Of a stretch of DNA of 64,000 nt, positions 18,620 through 27,508 are shown one piece after another. The first letter of the stretch is position 1, and every line of letters begins with the position of its first letter. Below the pieces are notes generated by a model that was given only the letters and a program-made list of their open reading frames with translations, ran no database searches and had not been told where the DNA came from. Origin of the DNA: Saprospiraceae bacterium (GTDB lineage: Bacteria; Bacteroidota; Bacteroidia; Chitinophagales; Saprospiraceae); assembly GCA_016718205.1 (NCBI GenBank), contig JADKEB010000036.1, positions 1-64,000 on the forward strand, given 5' to 3'. The position numbers and the translations under genes were made by a program.

Positions 18620-19891
18620 CTACATATTTTTTGTCAATTGTTGGATGACCCTGAATTCACTTAAGAATACTTTTCCTATCACTCTGAATGCCGTATAGAA
18701 AGGTATGGCGAGCACCATTCCTAAAATACCACCAACTTTTGCTCCGACTAAAACTATAATAAATATTTCAAGAGGGTGAGCTTTGACACTTTTGGAAAAA
18801 ATATTGGGTTGAAGTATGATGTCATCTATCAGTCTGGTGACCATAAATACCAATAAAACCTTGACGATAAGCGGTATCATTTCGTCGTAAAATGAAAGCT
18901 CCATATTCGATGACAATGTGATCATCACCCCCAAAGCGGTAGCAACTAATGGCCCTATGTATGGTATTACATTCATAATGCCGGCAAAAAAGCCAATCAA
19001 TAATGCATTTTTGACACCCATCAACATCAAAGATAATGATACGATCAATGTAATAATTGTGACTTGAATCAAAATACCTATAAAATACCTGATGAGTAGC
19101 CTGCTGGTTTCATCAACAGCTTGTTTTGTTTGTTGTTCGTAGCGGCTTGGCACCATGGATGTCAGGATTTTGTCAAACAAACCTTGTTCGCGCAGAAAGA
19201 AAAACCCAATAAAAAATATTGAAAACAAGCCTATCATGATATCTCCAAAAGCAGTTAAGGAGTCCCCGAGCATCATTCTTATTTTTTCCGGGTTTATATA
19301 GTTATTGATATTTGATTTTAAGATTGTAAAAAAATCTTCACCCGATTTTTCACTCCCTAGAGTGTCTTGAAGTGGTTGGGCCTTCTGATTTTCAGGAAGA
19401 TAGATATTAATGCTGATTGATTTACTATCGGCTTCGTTTTCTGAATTTAGCACAGAATCAACCTTGATTTCGTAGATGGGTGTCCCAATCTCCTCTGCAC
19501 TTTGGTTTATTTTTTGCGTTGATAAAGTAGTGTCAGATTCTATCATCAGTTTCTTTTTTATCAGCCATTTCTCCCAGTCTTTTATTGGTTCTTCAAGGGC
19601 GGTTACGACACGATTATAATCCACTTTTGACAGGTTTTCCACTTGATTGACCAAAGGTGGTATAAATGTCCAAATGAGCACCATACAACCAATCAGAAAC
19701 AGCCCTAAAGTAATTAACGCAGCAATATTTTTACCTAAATATTTTCTGAGAAATACTACAATAGGTGCTCCAATCATGGATATAATCCATGCAATAAGGA
19801 TGTAAGTAACAATTTCACTAAAATAGTACAATACAGCTCCTACTATCAAAAGTGAAATGGAAGCAATCAGATATCTGGTATTAAATTTCAT
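18620..19891 (-). CDS. AI-2E family transporter (PerM/YdiK-like)
   Basis: 423 aa from the ATG at 19891; the TTG at 19909 is less likely. About eight membrane helices: two near the N-terminus, one at about 63-83, then a soluble loop of about 120 residues (95-200), and a cluster in the second half. The family signature is in the last third, AGIMNVIPYIGPLV and then PNIFSKSVKAHPLEIFIIV. Members export AI-2 or act as Na+/H+ antiporters; the substrate cannot be read here. It is convergent with the porP/sprF gene, 10 bases away, with no clear terminator between. Confidence 0.88.
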   Translation of the reverse strand: MKFNTRYLIASISLLIVGAVLYYFSEIVTYILIAWIISMIGAPIVVFLRKYLGKNIAALITLGLFLIGCMVLIWTFIPPLVNQVENLSKVDYNRVVTALEEPIKDWEKWLIKKKLMIESDTTLSTQKINQSAEEIGTPIYEIKVDSVLNSENEADSKSISINIYLPENQKAQPLQDTLGSEKSGEDFFTILKSNINNYINPEKIRMMLGDSLTAFGDIMIGLFSIFFIGFFFLREQGLFDKILTSMVPSRYEQQTKQAVDETSRLLIRYFIGILIQVTIITLIVSLSLMLMGVKNALLIGFFAGIMNVIPYIGPLVATALGVMITLSSNMELSFYDEMIPLIVKVLLVFMVTRLIDDIILQPNIFSKSVKAHPLEIFIIVLVGAKVGGILGMVLAIPFYTAFRVIGKVFLSEFRVIQQLTKNM

Positions 19892-20056
19892 TGTATTGTT
19901 GGTATTCAATGCAAATATATATTATTCAGGTAATTTTGAGGTAAAAACATACTCTAAATCAAATTTTGTAAATCAAGCTTTTTTTACATATTTCCGGTGA
20001 CAGTGGGAGCGAACCTGAAAAAAAACATTAACTTTGGACTCAAATATTTGACCGCA

Positions 20057-22555
20057 ATGGATATAAGGTTGCAAGGACTTAACGATATTCAGGTTCATCA
20101 TAATCGGGAGAAATTTGGTCCGAATATATTGGAAAAGCAAAGGGGGAGCCACTTTTTTAAGATAGTGGTAGAAATCATTAGCGAGCCGATGTTTTTAATA
20201 TTGGTACTTACGTCTGTGATATATTTTGTTCTGGGAGAATTCAGCGAAGGCCTTATAATGCTCATTGCTATTTTTGTTGTAGCAGGTATTTCTTTGTTTC
20301 AGGAAAATCGGAGCAGAAACGCTGTGGATTCTTTGAAGAAGCTTTCTAATCCTAAGGTAAGATGTATAAGGAATGGAATTGATGTGATTATTGACACAGA
20401 AGAATTGGTTGTTGATGATATTTTTTATGTAGAAGATGGCGATATTATTCCTGCAGATGCTTGCATTATTGATGCCAATGATTTTTCCGTAAATGAAAGT
20501 ATGCTTACAGGTGAATCATTGCCGGTCTACAAAAATGCACTGACACTTTCCAATAATATTTTCAAAGGGTCAATGGTGGAATCAGGATACTGTAAAGCTA
20601 TTGTTACTTCTGTTGGAAATAGCACATCTATGGGTAAAATCGGCAAGAGTCTTGAAAATATAATCAATGAAAAAACACCACTGCAACAACAGATAAGAAG
20701 CTTTACAAGGAACATGGTAGCCTATGGTGTGATTGCTTTTTTTCTCGTTTGGGGCATGAATTATTTTCTGAAAGGAAATCTGATAGAAAGTCTGTTGCAG
20801 GGTTTGACTTTGGCTATGTCAGTGTTGCCGGAGGAAATACCCGTTGCATTCAGCACTTTTATGGCTTTAGGTGCATATCATTTATACAAAAAAGGAGTAA
20901 TAGCCCGCACTCCTTATACAGTAGAAGTGTTGGGTGCCGCTACAGTTATATGTACGGACAAGACAGGTACTTTGACTGAAAATAATATGGAGATAGTATC
21001 CATTTACGACTTCAAAAAAGATATTCTTTTTGATTTTACCAAAGACCTGCCATCGTCCAATGAAGTCTTGACATTTGCAATGTGGGCATCTGAATCAAGT
21101 CCCTTTGACAATATGGAAAAAGCTATTCATCACATGTATGGACAGCTCGCAGAAGTGGATTTGAGGCCTGGTTTCAGGATGTATAAAGAATATCCTCTCA
21201 GCGGAAATCCTCCTATGATGACCCACATATGGAAAGATGACTTTGAAAATACAGTTATTGCTGTCAAGGGTAGCATTGAGAAAGTATTGAGTCAATGCGA
21301 TGTATCAAGCCAGCAATATCAACAAATAAACCAATTTTCAACACAACTTGCAAATAAAGGTTTTCGGGTATTATGTGTTGCTAATTCTGATCATAATATT
21401 CAGTCACTTCCAGAGTCACAAAATGATTTTAAATTTAATCTCCTGGGTTTGATAGCTTTTTATGATCCACCAAAAAAGAATATAAATGATGTCCTGAATA
21501 AATTTTATAAAGCTGGAGTGGACATAAAGATGATCACTGGAGATCTCGCCGGAACCGCTGTTGCCATAGGTAAACAAGTGGGAATAAAAAACAGTGACAT
21601 CTATGTGACCGGAGATGAATTGGTGCACTTGAGTGAAGATCAATTGAGGCTGAAAGTAAAAGAAATAAATATTTTTGCAAGGATGTTTCCGGATGCAAAG
21701 CTCAGATTAATTGAAGCCCTGAAAGCCAACGGTGAGGTAGTTGCGATGACTGGTGATGGAGTCAATGATTCTCCTGCTTTAAAATCCGCACACATAGGCA
21801 TTGCTATGGGAAAGGGTGGAAGTGAAGTGGCCAAGAGTGCCGCTTCCATTATCCTTATGGATGATGACCTCAAATGGATGGTAGACGCTATCGCCTTGGG
21901 ACGAAGGATTTATGAAAATTTAAAAAAAGCAATCAGATATATCATTTCTATTCATATTCCTATAATTTTGATTGTAGCATTACCGGTATTTTTTTTCTGG
22001 AAATATTCAAGCATCTTTTCTCCTGTACATGTGATTTTTTTGGAACTCATTATGGGTCCTACATGCTCCATTATTTTCGAAAATGAACCTATTGAACAAA
22101 ACTCTATGAACAAACCTCCAAGAAAAATAGGGTATGATTTTTTTTCATTCAAAGAGCTTCTGATCAGTATTGTCCAGGGTGTGATCATTACCATTTTTTG
22201 TTTGTCTATAGGTTATTATTTTATGACAGTAGGCAAAACCGAAACTTTTGTGAGGACCATCATTTATACTACACTTATTTTCTCAAATATATTTTTAACC
22301 CTGGTAAATCGTTCTTTTTATTATTCAGTTTTTACAACAATCAGATACAAAAACCATATGATACCTTTGATCATCCTTATATCAGTTATAGTATTACTTT
22401 TAGCAGTATACTATCCGCCTGTAAGATCTGTATTTGAGTTTGATCCGCTTTCTGCTTTAGATTGGTTTATCTGTATAGGCTTGGCTTTTTCAGGAGTATT
22501 TTGGATAGAAATCTACAAGTATTTTTTAAGAAAGCAGCAACCTGAAACTATTTAG
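20057..22555 (+). CDS. P-type cation-transporting ATPase (P2-like)
   Basis: 832 aa from the ATG at 20057, which begins MDIRLQGLND as the family's N-terminal domain does; a GTG at 19997 would add 20 residues. Motifs: TGES in the actuator domain, phosphorylation site DKTGTLTEN, MITGD, and hinge TGDGVNDSPALKSAHIGIAM. Membrane helix 4 has PEEIP. The helix-6 region reads LELIMGPTCSIIFENEP, without the N-x-x-D arrangement of classical Ca2+ pumps, so the transported ion is uncertain; related Bacteroidota proteins are annotated only as cation-translocating. It probably exports Ca2+ or another divalent ion. It is a lone gene. Confidence 0.9.
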   Translation: MDIRLQGLNDIQVHHNREKFGPNILEKQRGSHFFKIVVEIISEPMFLILVLTSVIYFVLGEFSEGLIMLIAIFVVAGISLFQENRSRNAVDSLKKLSNPKVRCIRNGIDVIIDTEELVVDDIFYVEDGDIIPADACIIDANDFSVNESMLTGESLPVYKNALTLSNNIFKGSMVESGYCKAIVTSVGNSTSMGKIGKSLENIINEKTPLQQQIRSFTRNMVAYGVIAFFLVWGMNYFLKGNLIESLLQGLTLAMSVLPEEIPVAFSTFMALGAYHLYKKGVIARTPYTVEVLGAATVICTDKTGTLTENNMEIVSIYDFKKDILFDFTKDLPSSNEVLTFAMWASESSPFDNMEKAIHHMYGQLAEVDLRPGFRMYKEYPLSGNPPMMTHIWKDDFENTVIAVKGSIEKVLSQCDVSSQQYQQINQFSTQLANKGFRVLCVANSDHNIQSLPESQNDFKFNLLGLIAFYDPPKKNINDVLNKFYKAGVDIKMITGDLAGTAVAIGKQVGIKNSDIYVTGDELVHLSEDQLRLKVKEINIFARMFPDAKLRLIEALKANGEVVAMTGDGVNDSPALKSAHIGIAMGKGGSEVAKSAASIILMDDDLKWMVDAIALGRRIYENLKKAIRYIISIHIPIILIVALPVFFFWKYSSIFSPVHVIFLELIMGPTCSIIFENEPIEQNSMNKPPRKIGYDFFSFKELLISIVQGVIITIFCLSIGYYFMTVGKTETFVRTIIYTTLIFSNIFLTLVNRSFYYSVFTTIRYKNHMIPLIILISVIVLLLAVYYPPVRSVFEFDPLSALDWFICIGLAFSGVFWIEIYKYFLRKQQPETI

Positions 22556-22634
22556 TTATTATCAATGTAAAAAATTGTAAAACAATGAGTTATTCTGGAT
22601 TTTGACAATGTCATCAAATCTAATAAACAACAAA

Positions 22635-22670
22635 GAAAGGGCAAAAACCATATGTGATTTTTGCCCTTTC
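22635..22670. terminator. Bidirectional terminator, P-type ATPase / rplU-rpmA
   Basis: GAAAGGGCAAAAA (22635-22647) pairs perfectly with TTTTTGCCCTTTC (22658-22670) over a 10-base loop. It lies between two convergent units and is followed on the minus strand by a T-rich stretch, so it most likely ends the rplU-rpmA transcript and may serve both. Confidence 0.8.
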
Positions 22671-22749
22671 GTTGGTGCTAATTTGATTATTTTGATTGAG
22701 ACTTACTACATCGACTTATTGCCGCTCCGATTAAAAAAGCTTAAGTTGA

Positions 22750-23091
22750 TTATTCTTCTTCAGTTGCAGCAGCAGGTGGAGTTGCAGGAGCAGCTTTAAC
22801 CTTTGCAACAGGCGCGATGGTTTCTTGTACTTCATTTAAAGCAGGTATGATGCTAACCCAAGTCCTTTCAGACTTTCCTTTTTTGAAAGCAACTACACCG
22901 TCCACTTTTGCATGTATGGTGAAGTCTTTACCTAAATATGCATTTTCGCCTGCATGAAATTTTGTTCCTCTTTGTCTTATCAGGATATTTCCTGCTTTAG
23001 CCGACTGACCACCGAAAAGCTTAACGCCTAATCTTTTACTTTTACTATCCCGTCCGTTGTCCGAACTACCGACACCTTTTTTATGAGCCAT
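22750..23091 (-). CDS. rpmA: 50S ribosomal protein L27
   Basis: 113 aa. L27 reaches toward the peptidyl-transferase centre of the 50S subunit. It starts MAHKKGVGSSDNGRDS and holds GGQSAKAGNILIRQRGTKF, both diagnostic. No N-terminal cleavable extension is present, unlike Firmicutes L27. The C-terminus has an Ala/Pro/Thr/Glu-rich tail of about 20 residues beyond the usual end. It follows rplU by 45 bases, the standard rplU-rpmA pair. Confidence 0.97.
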   Translation of the reverse strand: MAHKKGVGSSDNGRDSKSKRLGVKLFGGQSAKAGNILIRQRGTKFHAGENAYLGKDFTIHAKVDGVVAFKKGKSERTWVSIIPALNEVQETIAPVAKVKAAPATPPAAATEEE

Positions 23092-23136
23092 TATTCTTCT
23101 TTTTTTAAGTTAATGAATACCTGCCAACCCGTCCGG

Positions 23137-23448
23137 TTACGCAGAGATAGAATCAATTTTAATTTTTGTAAAACTCTGTCTGTGACCGTTTTTCTTCTGG
23201 TAACCTTTTCTTCTCTTCTTTTTGAAGACGACCACTTTGTCACCTTTTTGGTTGCCGATGACAGTGGCACTTACTTTGGCATTGCTTATTACCGGCATGC
23301 CTACTTGAACAGAACCATTGTTGTCTACCATCAGAACCTGATCGAATGACACAGATGACCCTGCAGCAGCTTCTAACTGGTGGACAAAAAGTTCCTGACC
23401 TTCTGTCACTTTAAATTGCTGACCAGCTATATTTACGATTGCAATCAT
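23137..23448 (-). CDS. rplU: 50S ribosomal protein L21
   Basis: 103 aa. It binds 23S rRNA in the 50S subunit together with L20. The start MIAIVNIAGQQFKV and the end KKKRRKGYQKKNGHRQSFT are diagnostic, and the length is standard. It is the first gene of the rplU-rpmA operon, with a promoter at 23481-23511. Confidence 0.97.
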   Translation of the reverse strand: MIAIVNIAGQQFKVTEGQELFVHQLEAAAGSSVSFDQVLMVDNNGSVQVGMPVISNAKVSATVIGNQKGDKVVVFKKKRRKGYQKKNGHRQSFTKIKIDSISA

Positions 23449-23480
23449 TGTGAATAAATTTTAATTTTTAAAAATGACCG

Positions 23481-23511
23481 CAAAAGTAAGACTTATTCAA
23501 TAATTAAACAA
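23481..23511 (-). promoter_or_regulatory. Bacteroidota-type promoter of rplU-rpmA
   Basis: On the minus strand TTG (23509-23511) is followed after 20 bases by TACTTTTG (23481-23488), matching the Bacteroidota -33 TTG / -7 TAnnTTTG pattern. It sits 33 bases before the rplU ATG. Confidence 0.6.
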
Positions 23512-23528
23512 GTCTTTTTAATGTTATT

Positions 23529-23560
23529 TTGAACGCTGTCATTGAAAAACCTTATTTTTG
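23529..23560 (+). promoter_or_regulatory. Bacteroidota-type promoter of the 131-aa hypothetical gene
   Basis: TTG (23529-23531), a 21-base spacer and TATTTTTG (23553-23560) fit the -33/-7 pattern. The ATG at 23588 follows 27 bases later. It is divergent from the rplU promoter. Confidence 0.6.
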
Positions 23561-23587
23561 CGCTCCTATTGTTTTAAAGTTTTCCTT

Positions 23588-23983
23588 ATGCCGGTCATCA
23601 TTGATAATCCTGTAGTCAAAATTGCTCCTGAAATACTTAAGGAACTGAGCACTTTTACTTACGAAAAAGGTCAGGTGGTTGTACATGGATTGACCAAAAA
23701 AACAACAGAAACCCAGTATATAAGAATTTGGCCCACTACCTTCTTGTTTGACCTGCATTCTGATCATATTAGTGAGTTGATCTACTATGAAAAAATCAGT
23801 GGTTTTCCAATCTGGACAGAGATACCCCGCAATGTGGACTATCGTTTTACTTTGATTTTTGAAGGCCTGCCAAAATCTTGTACCGTCTTTGATCTGACAG
23901 AGGTAATACCTCAAAGCTACGGATTTTATGTGCCATCTGTTCATCGGAATGAGCAGGATGTGTACTTTCTTGATTTTAGTTGA
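23588..23983 (+). CDS. Conserved-looking hypothetical protein
   Basis: 131 aa, starting at the ATG at 23588 just after a good promoter; an earlier in-frame non-ATG start at 23558 would overlap that promoter. I do not recognise a named family. It is soluble, with no signal peptide or membrane helix, and has mixed beta character. Features to note are HGLTKKTTETQYIRIWPTTF in the first half and FTLIFEGLPKSCTVFDL plus VIPQSYGFYVPSV near the end. It stands between the ribosomal rplU-rpmA and rpsO-pnp units, on its own promoter. Nothing in the context fixes a function. Confidence 0.7.
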   Translation: MPVIIDNPVVKIAPEILKELSTFTYEKGQVVVHGLTKKTTETQYIRIWPTTFLFDLHSDHISELIYYEKISGFPIWTEIPRNVDYRFTLIFEGLPKSCTVFDLTEVIPQSYGFYVPSVHRNEQDVYFLDFS

Positions 23984-24187
23984 TATCTTTTACCTGATCA
24001 CAATTACTGTCTTATCAAAACAGTTCCATCCACTTGTAGATTGCCAGCGTTCAGTTCTACTTTGTACGATATCGGGTTGCTCTCTATTATCAATAATTAT
24101 TGAAATTCAAGATTTCGATACATTCATGCACAAAATATCAGTTAAATTTTAATTATTAAAAAAGACAATAATTATTGTGGGAATTCT

Positions 24188-24195
24188 TATCTTTG
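24188..24195 (+). promoter_or_regulatory. Probable -7 element of rpsO
   Basis: TATCTTTG matches the Bacteroidota -7 consensus TAnnTTTG and lies 61 bases before the rpsO ATG. No convincing TTG is at the right distance upstream, so only the -7 box is supported. Confidence 0.45.
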
Positions 24196-24256
24196 CGCCG
24201 CTATTTACAAATCCATGAGTTTTGTATCATTGGTAACTTAATAAATTAATAAAAAC

Positions 24257-24532
24257 ATGGCAGTTTATTTAACTGAAGAGAAAAAAAATGAAATTTTTGC
24301 TGAGTATGGAGGAAGTGCTTCCAACACCGGTTCAATCGAAGGGCAGATCGCTTTATTCACTTTGAGAATCAAGGCTTTATCTGAGCACTTAAAGACCAAT
24401 AAACATGACAACTCTTGCAAAAGAAGCATGTTATCACTTGTTGGTAAAAGAAAAAGACACCTTAAGTATCTCATGCATAGAGATATTCAAGGATATAGAG
24501 ACCTTATTGAAAAATTAGGAATCAGAAAATAG
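24257..24532 (+). CDS. rpsO: 30S ribosomal protein S15
   Basis: 91 aa. It binds 16S rRNA early in assembly of the 30S platform. Landmarks are NTGSIEGQIALFTLRI, LSEHLKTNKHD and LVGKRKRHLKYL. The segment between is HDNSCKRSM where most species have HDxHSRRGL, a small departure. It is followed by a terminator and then pnp, the common rpsO-pnp order. Confidence 0.96.
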   Translation: MAVYLTEEKKNEIFAEYGGSASNTGSIEGQIALFTLRIKALSEHLKTNKHDNSCKRSMLSLVGKRKRHLKYLMHRDIQGYRDLIEKLGIRK

Positions 24533-24544
24533 TTCATACGTAGC

Positions 24545-24576
24545 AAAAAAGGGCCGAATCAATTCAGCCCTTTTTT
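24545..24576 (+). terminator. Rho-independent terminator after rpsO
   Basis: AAAAAAGGGC (24545-24554) pairs with GCCCTTTTTT (24567-24576), with a 12-base loop that itself partly pairs, followed by a T-rich run. Confidence 0.85.
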
Positions 24577-24633
24577 GTTTGTTTTAAAATATATATTTTG
24601 CTGTTTTAATTATAACAGATTAGAGATTATCTT

Positions 24634-24671
24634 TATATTTGCAGCGTCAAGGTTCTTCGCCTCCCGAACCT
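24634..24671 (+). promoter_or_regulatory. Promoter element and leader hairpin of pnp
   Basis: TATATTTG (24634-24641) fits the -7 consensus. Nine bases later AGGTTC (24650-24655) can pair with GAACCT (24666-24671), near the predicted 5' end of the pnp transcript, about 100 bases before its ATG. In enterobacteria a leader stem-loop mediates pnp autoregulation; whether this hairpin does so here is inference. Confidence 0.4.
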
Positions 24672-24770
24672 ATATATTTTTGGTCATAATTGTACACCAT
24701 TGCTTTCATGCAGGTGGATTGAATTGTATCCATTATTTTGTTCAAATATTATAATTTAAATTAATTTTTT

Positions 24771-26909
24771 ATGGGAAATATTATTCCTACACAAACATCA
24801 TTCAGACTTCCTGATGGTAAGGAAGTTGTCATTGAGACAGGTAAATTAGCCACGCAGGCACATGGTTCTGTAGTGGTAAAAGTAGAAAATACAATGTTGC
24901 TTGCCACAGTGGTTGCGAGCTCTGAAGCAAAACCTGATCAATCGTTTTTTCCACTCTCGGTAGATTATCAGGAAAGATTTGCAGCAGCAGGTAAGATACC
25001 TGGCAATTTTTTCAGGAGAGAGACCAGGCTCTCAGACTACGAGATATTAATCTCAAGGTTGGTCGACAGAGCGGTAAGACCTTTATTCCCTGATACCTTT
25101 CTGAATGAGACCCAAATCATCATTCAGCTGATCTCAGGTGACGCAAAGAATATGCCCGATTGTTATGCTGCCCTTGCAGCATCAGCGGCGTTGTCAGTTT
25201 CTGATATTCCTTTTGACGGGCCTATCTCAGAAGTTAGAGTAGCCAAAATTAACGGAAAATACATTGTTAATCCTGAAAGAGACCAACTGGCAACAGCTGA
25301 TCTGGACCTTATCATTGCCGCCACCACCAAAGATGTCATGATGGTCGAGGGCGAAGCCAATGAATGTCAAGAGTCTGATATTATTGAAGCCATCAAAATC
25401 GCTCATGAAGCCATCAAAGTACAATGTGATGCTCAACTGACCTTAGCAAAAATGGTAGGTGACAAAGCATTGATAAAGAGAGAGGTGATCGTACCGGAAG
25501 AAGATACAGAACTTAAGGATATGATCAAATCTCTTGGTAAAGATAGATTATTGACCATTTCGTCTTCTGCTCTGGATAAAAATTCCCGTAAAAATGGATA
25601 TAAAGAAGTTGGAAAAGCTGTAAAAGAAGCCATCCTGCAACAAAAAGGAGAAGAATACCTTGCTGAAAATGATGCTAAAATATCTGAGTACTTTGATAAG
25701 CTAAAGAAAAATGTCATCAGGCAGATGGTTTTGGATACGGGTATCAGATTGGATGGTCGTAAATGCGATGAAATCAGACCAATATGGTGTGAAGTGGCTT
25801 ATTTGCCGGCTGCCCATGGTAGTGCCATCTTCAACAGAGGAGAAACCCAATCCCTTACATCACTGACATTAGGTACAAAACTGGATCAGATGATGGTAGA
25901 TAACGCATTGGGCAATTATTATGAAAAATTTATCCTGCACTATAACTTTCCCGGATTGTCCGTAGGTGAAGTGAAACCTAACAGAGGTCCTGGACGAAGA
26001 GAGGTAGGTCATGCCAACCTTGCAGGAAGATCTCTCAAGAAGGTGATGCCCGAAGGCCTACCTTACACATTACGTATAGTATCTGACATTCTTGAGTCCA
26101 ATGGAAGTTCTTCTATGGCTACTGTTTGTGCCGGATCATTGGCACTGATGGATAGTGGTATAAAAATCAAATCTGCAGTATCAGGTATCGCAATGGGTAT
26201 GATTGCCGAAGGCGGCAGATCAGCTATCCTTTCAGACATATTGGGTGATGAAGATGCTATAGGAGATATGGACTTTAAAGTAACCGGTACTTCAAATGGT
26301 ATCACAGGTTGTCAGATGGATATAAAAGTGGATGGTTTGCCTTATGAGACGCTTGAAAAAGCGTTAATGCAAGCTAAGGAAGGTCGTCTTCATATTCTTG
26401 GCGAAATGAATAAAACCATTTCAGCACCAGCTGAAGATCTGAAACCACATGCACCAAGGATGGTGGAAGTCGTTATAGACAAATCATTTATCGGTGCCGT
26501 GATAGGACCTGGTGGTAAGATCATTCAGGAAATCCAGGCACGGACTGGTACCATCATCAATATAGAAGAAGTAGGAGATAAAGGTGTAGTGACTATAGCT
26601 AGTACCAATGCAGAAGGTCTACAAGGGGCAAAAGAAGCGATAGCGAGAATAGCTTTCACTCCGTCAGTTGGAGATGTGTATGAAGCAGAGGTAGAGTCTT
26701 TGATGCCATATGGTGCATTTGTCAAGTTTTTTGGGCAGAGTGGGTTGCTTCACGTATCTGAAGTAGATCACAAACGTATCGAAGATGTCAGCACAGTATT
26801 AAAAGTCGGTGAGAAGATTCAGGTTAAGATCATCGGCACTGATCCTAAAACCGGCAAACTCAGACTATCAAGGAAGGCATTACTTGAAAATCCCAGAGAT
26901 AAGCAGTAA
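24771..26909 (+). CDS. pnp: Polyribonucleotide nucleotidyltransferase (PNPase)
   Basis: 712 aa. It degrades RNA 3' to 5' by phosphorolysis as a trimer and can also add tails. Two RNase PH domains (about 1-220 and 310-540) flank a helical linker. FFRRETRLSDYEIL, PNRGPGRREVGHANLAGRSL and GDMDFKVTGTSNGITGCQMD are characteristic. A KH domain (about 555-615, VIGPGGKIIQEIQARTG) and an S1 domain (about 625-695, GDVYEAEVESLMPYGAFVKF) follow. Full length, no lesion, a long AT-rich leader, and a terminator after the stop. Confidence 0.97.
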   Translation: MGNIIPTQTSFRLPDGKEVVIETGKLATQAHGSVVVKVENTMLLATVVASSEAKPDQSFFPLSVDYQERFAAAGKIPGNFFRRETRLSDYEILISRLVDRAVRPLFPDTFLNETQIIIQLISGDAKNMPDCYAALAASAALSVSDIPFDGPISEVRVAKINGKYIVNPERDQLATADLDLIIAATTKDVMMVEGEANECQESDIIEAIKIAHEAIKVQCDAQLTLAKMVGDKALIKREVIVPEEDTELKDMIKSLGKDRLLTISSSALDKNSRKNGYKEVGKAVKEAILQQKGEEYLAENDAKISEYFDKLKKNVIRQMVLDTGIRLDGRKCDEIRPIWCEVAYLPAAHGSAIFNRGETQSLTSLTLGTKLDQMMVDNALGNYYEKFILHYNFPGLSVGEVKPNRGPGRREVGHANLAGRSLKKVMPEGLPYTLRIVSDILESNGSSSMATVCAGSLALMDSGIKIKSAVSGIAMGMIAEGGRSAILSDILGDEDAIGDMDFKVTGTSNGITGCQMDIKVDGLPYETLEKALMQAKEGRLHILGEMNKTISAPAEDLKPHAPRMVEVVIDKSFIGAVIGPGGKIIQEIQARTGTIINIEEVGDKGVVTIASTNAEGLQGAKEAIARIAFTPSVGDVYEAEVESLMPYGAFVKFFGQSGLLHVSEVDHKRIEDVSTVLKVGEKIQVKIIGTDPKTGKLRLSRKALLENPRDKQ

Positions 26910-26934
26910 GCAATCAGTTTTTACATAATATAAG

Positions 26935-26974
26935 AAAAAAAGGAGTTATACCTGCTGGTGTAGCTCTTTTTTTT
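26935..26974 (+). terminator. Terminator after pnp
   Basis: An A-run followed by GGAG pairs with GCTCTTTTTTTT across a loop with internal pairing; a long T-run ends it. It lies about 25 bases after the pnp stop. Confidence 0.7.
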
Positions 26975-27008
26975 GGTCAAAATAATACTGAATGTCATTG
27001 GAAACGTT

Positions 27009-27269
27009 AGAGTATGTTTAAATTTTTATGTTTGAGCGAAAGTGAGGAAATTTAATTTTGGACAAGATGACTGAATGGTCTCGTCTGTGACGAGAATTGA
27101 GTAAAATACTTTACTCAATAAAGAAGGAACTGCGAGCAGCTGCTCGCAGCGAATACTGAATATAGCCGGAAGTTCAAGCGTAGCTTGACGCGGTACGGCG
27201 AAAAATATAACGCTGGCAAAAATTAAATTTGCCGCTTGGAGCCAAATGATAAAAGTTTAAACATACTCT
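27009..27269. repeat. Short inverted-terminus element, copy 2
   Basis: 261 bases opening AGAGTATGTTTAAATTTTT and closing AAAAGTTTAAACATACTCT, terminal inverted repeats of about 28 bases. It shares its ends and the AAATATAACGCTGGC block with the copy at 17247-17408 but carries about 100 extra bases. These include a perfect 20-base palindrome, CTGCGAGCAGCTGCTCGCAG, and a second hairpin, GTTCAAGCGTAGCTTGAC. There is no ORF. Together with flanking sequence it fills most of the gap between pnp and the next gene; bases 27270-27508 show nothing else. Confidence 0.7.
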
Positions 27270-27508
27270 TATTAAATATACCACTTTTATCACAGAATTC
27301 ATTTTATTATGAGGTATTTATTTAGGTACATCCTTCGTTTAAAGGGAACAGTTTATGAGATATTACTCTTGACTATAATAATATCAAGTGTAAAAAGAAT
27401 ATAGAAATCGAGCTATGAAAGAATTTTCAGTTTTTTTAAAAAACTTACAGATAAATTATTGTGCCATTTCTGCAAAGATGTATTATATTTATACCATAAA
27501 CGAAGAGT

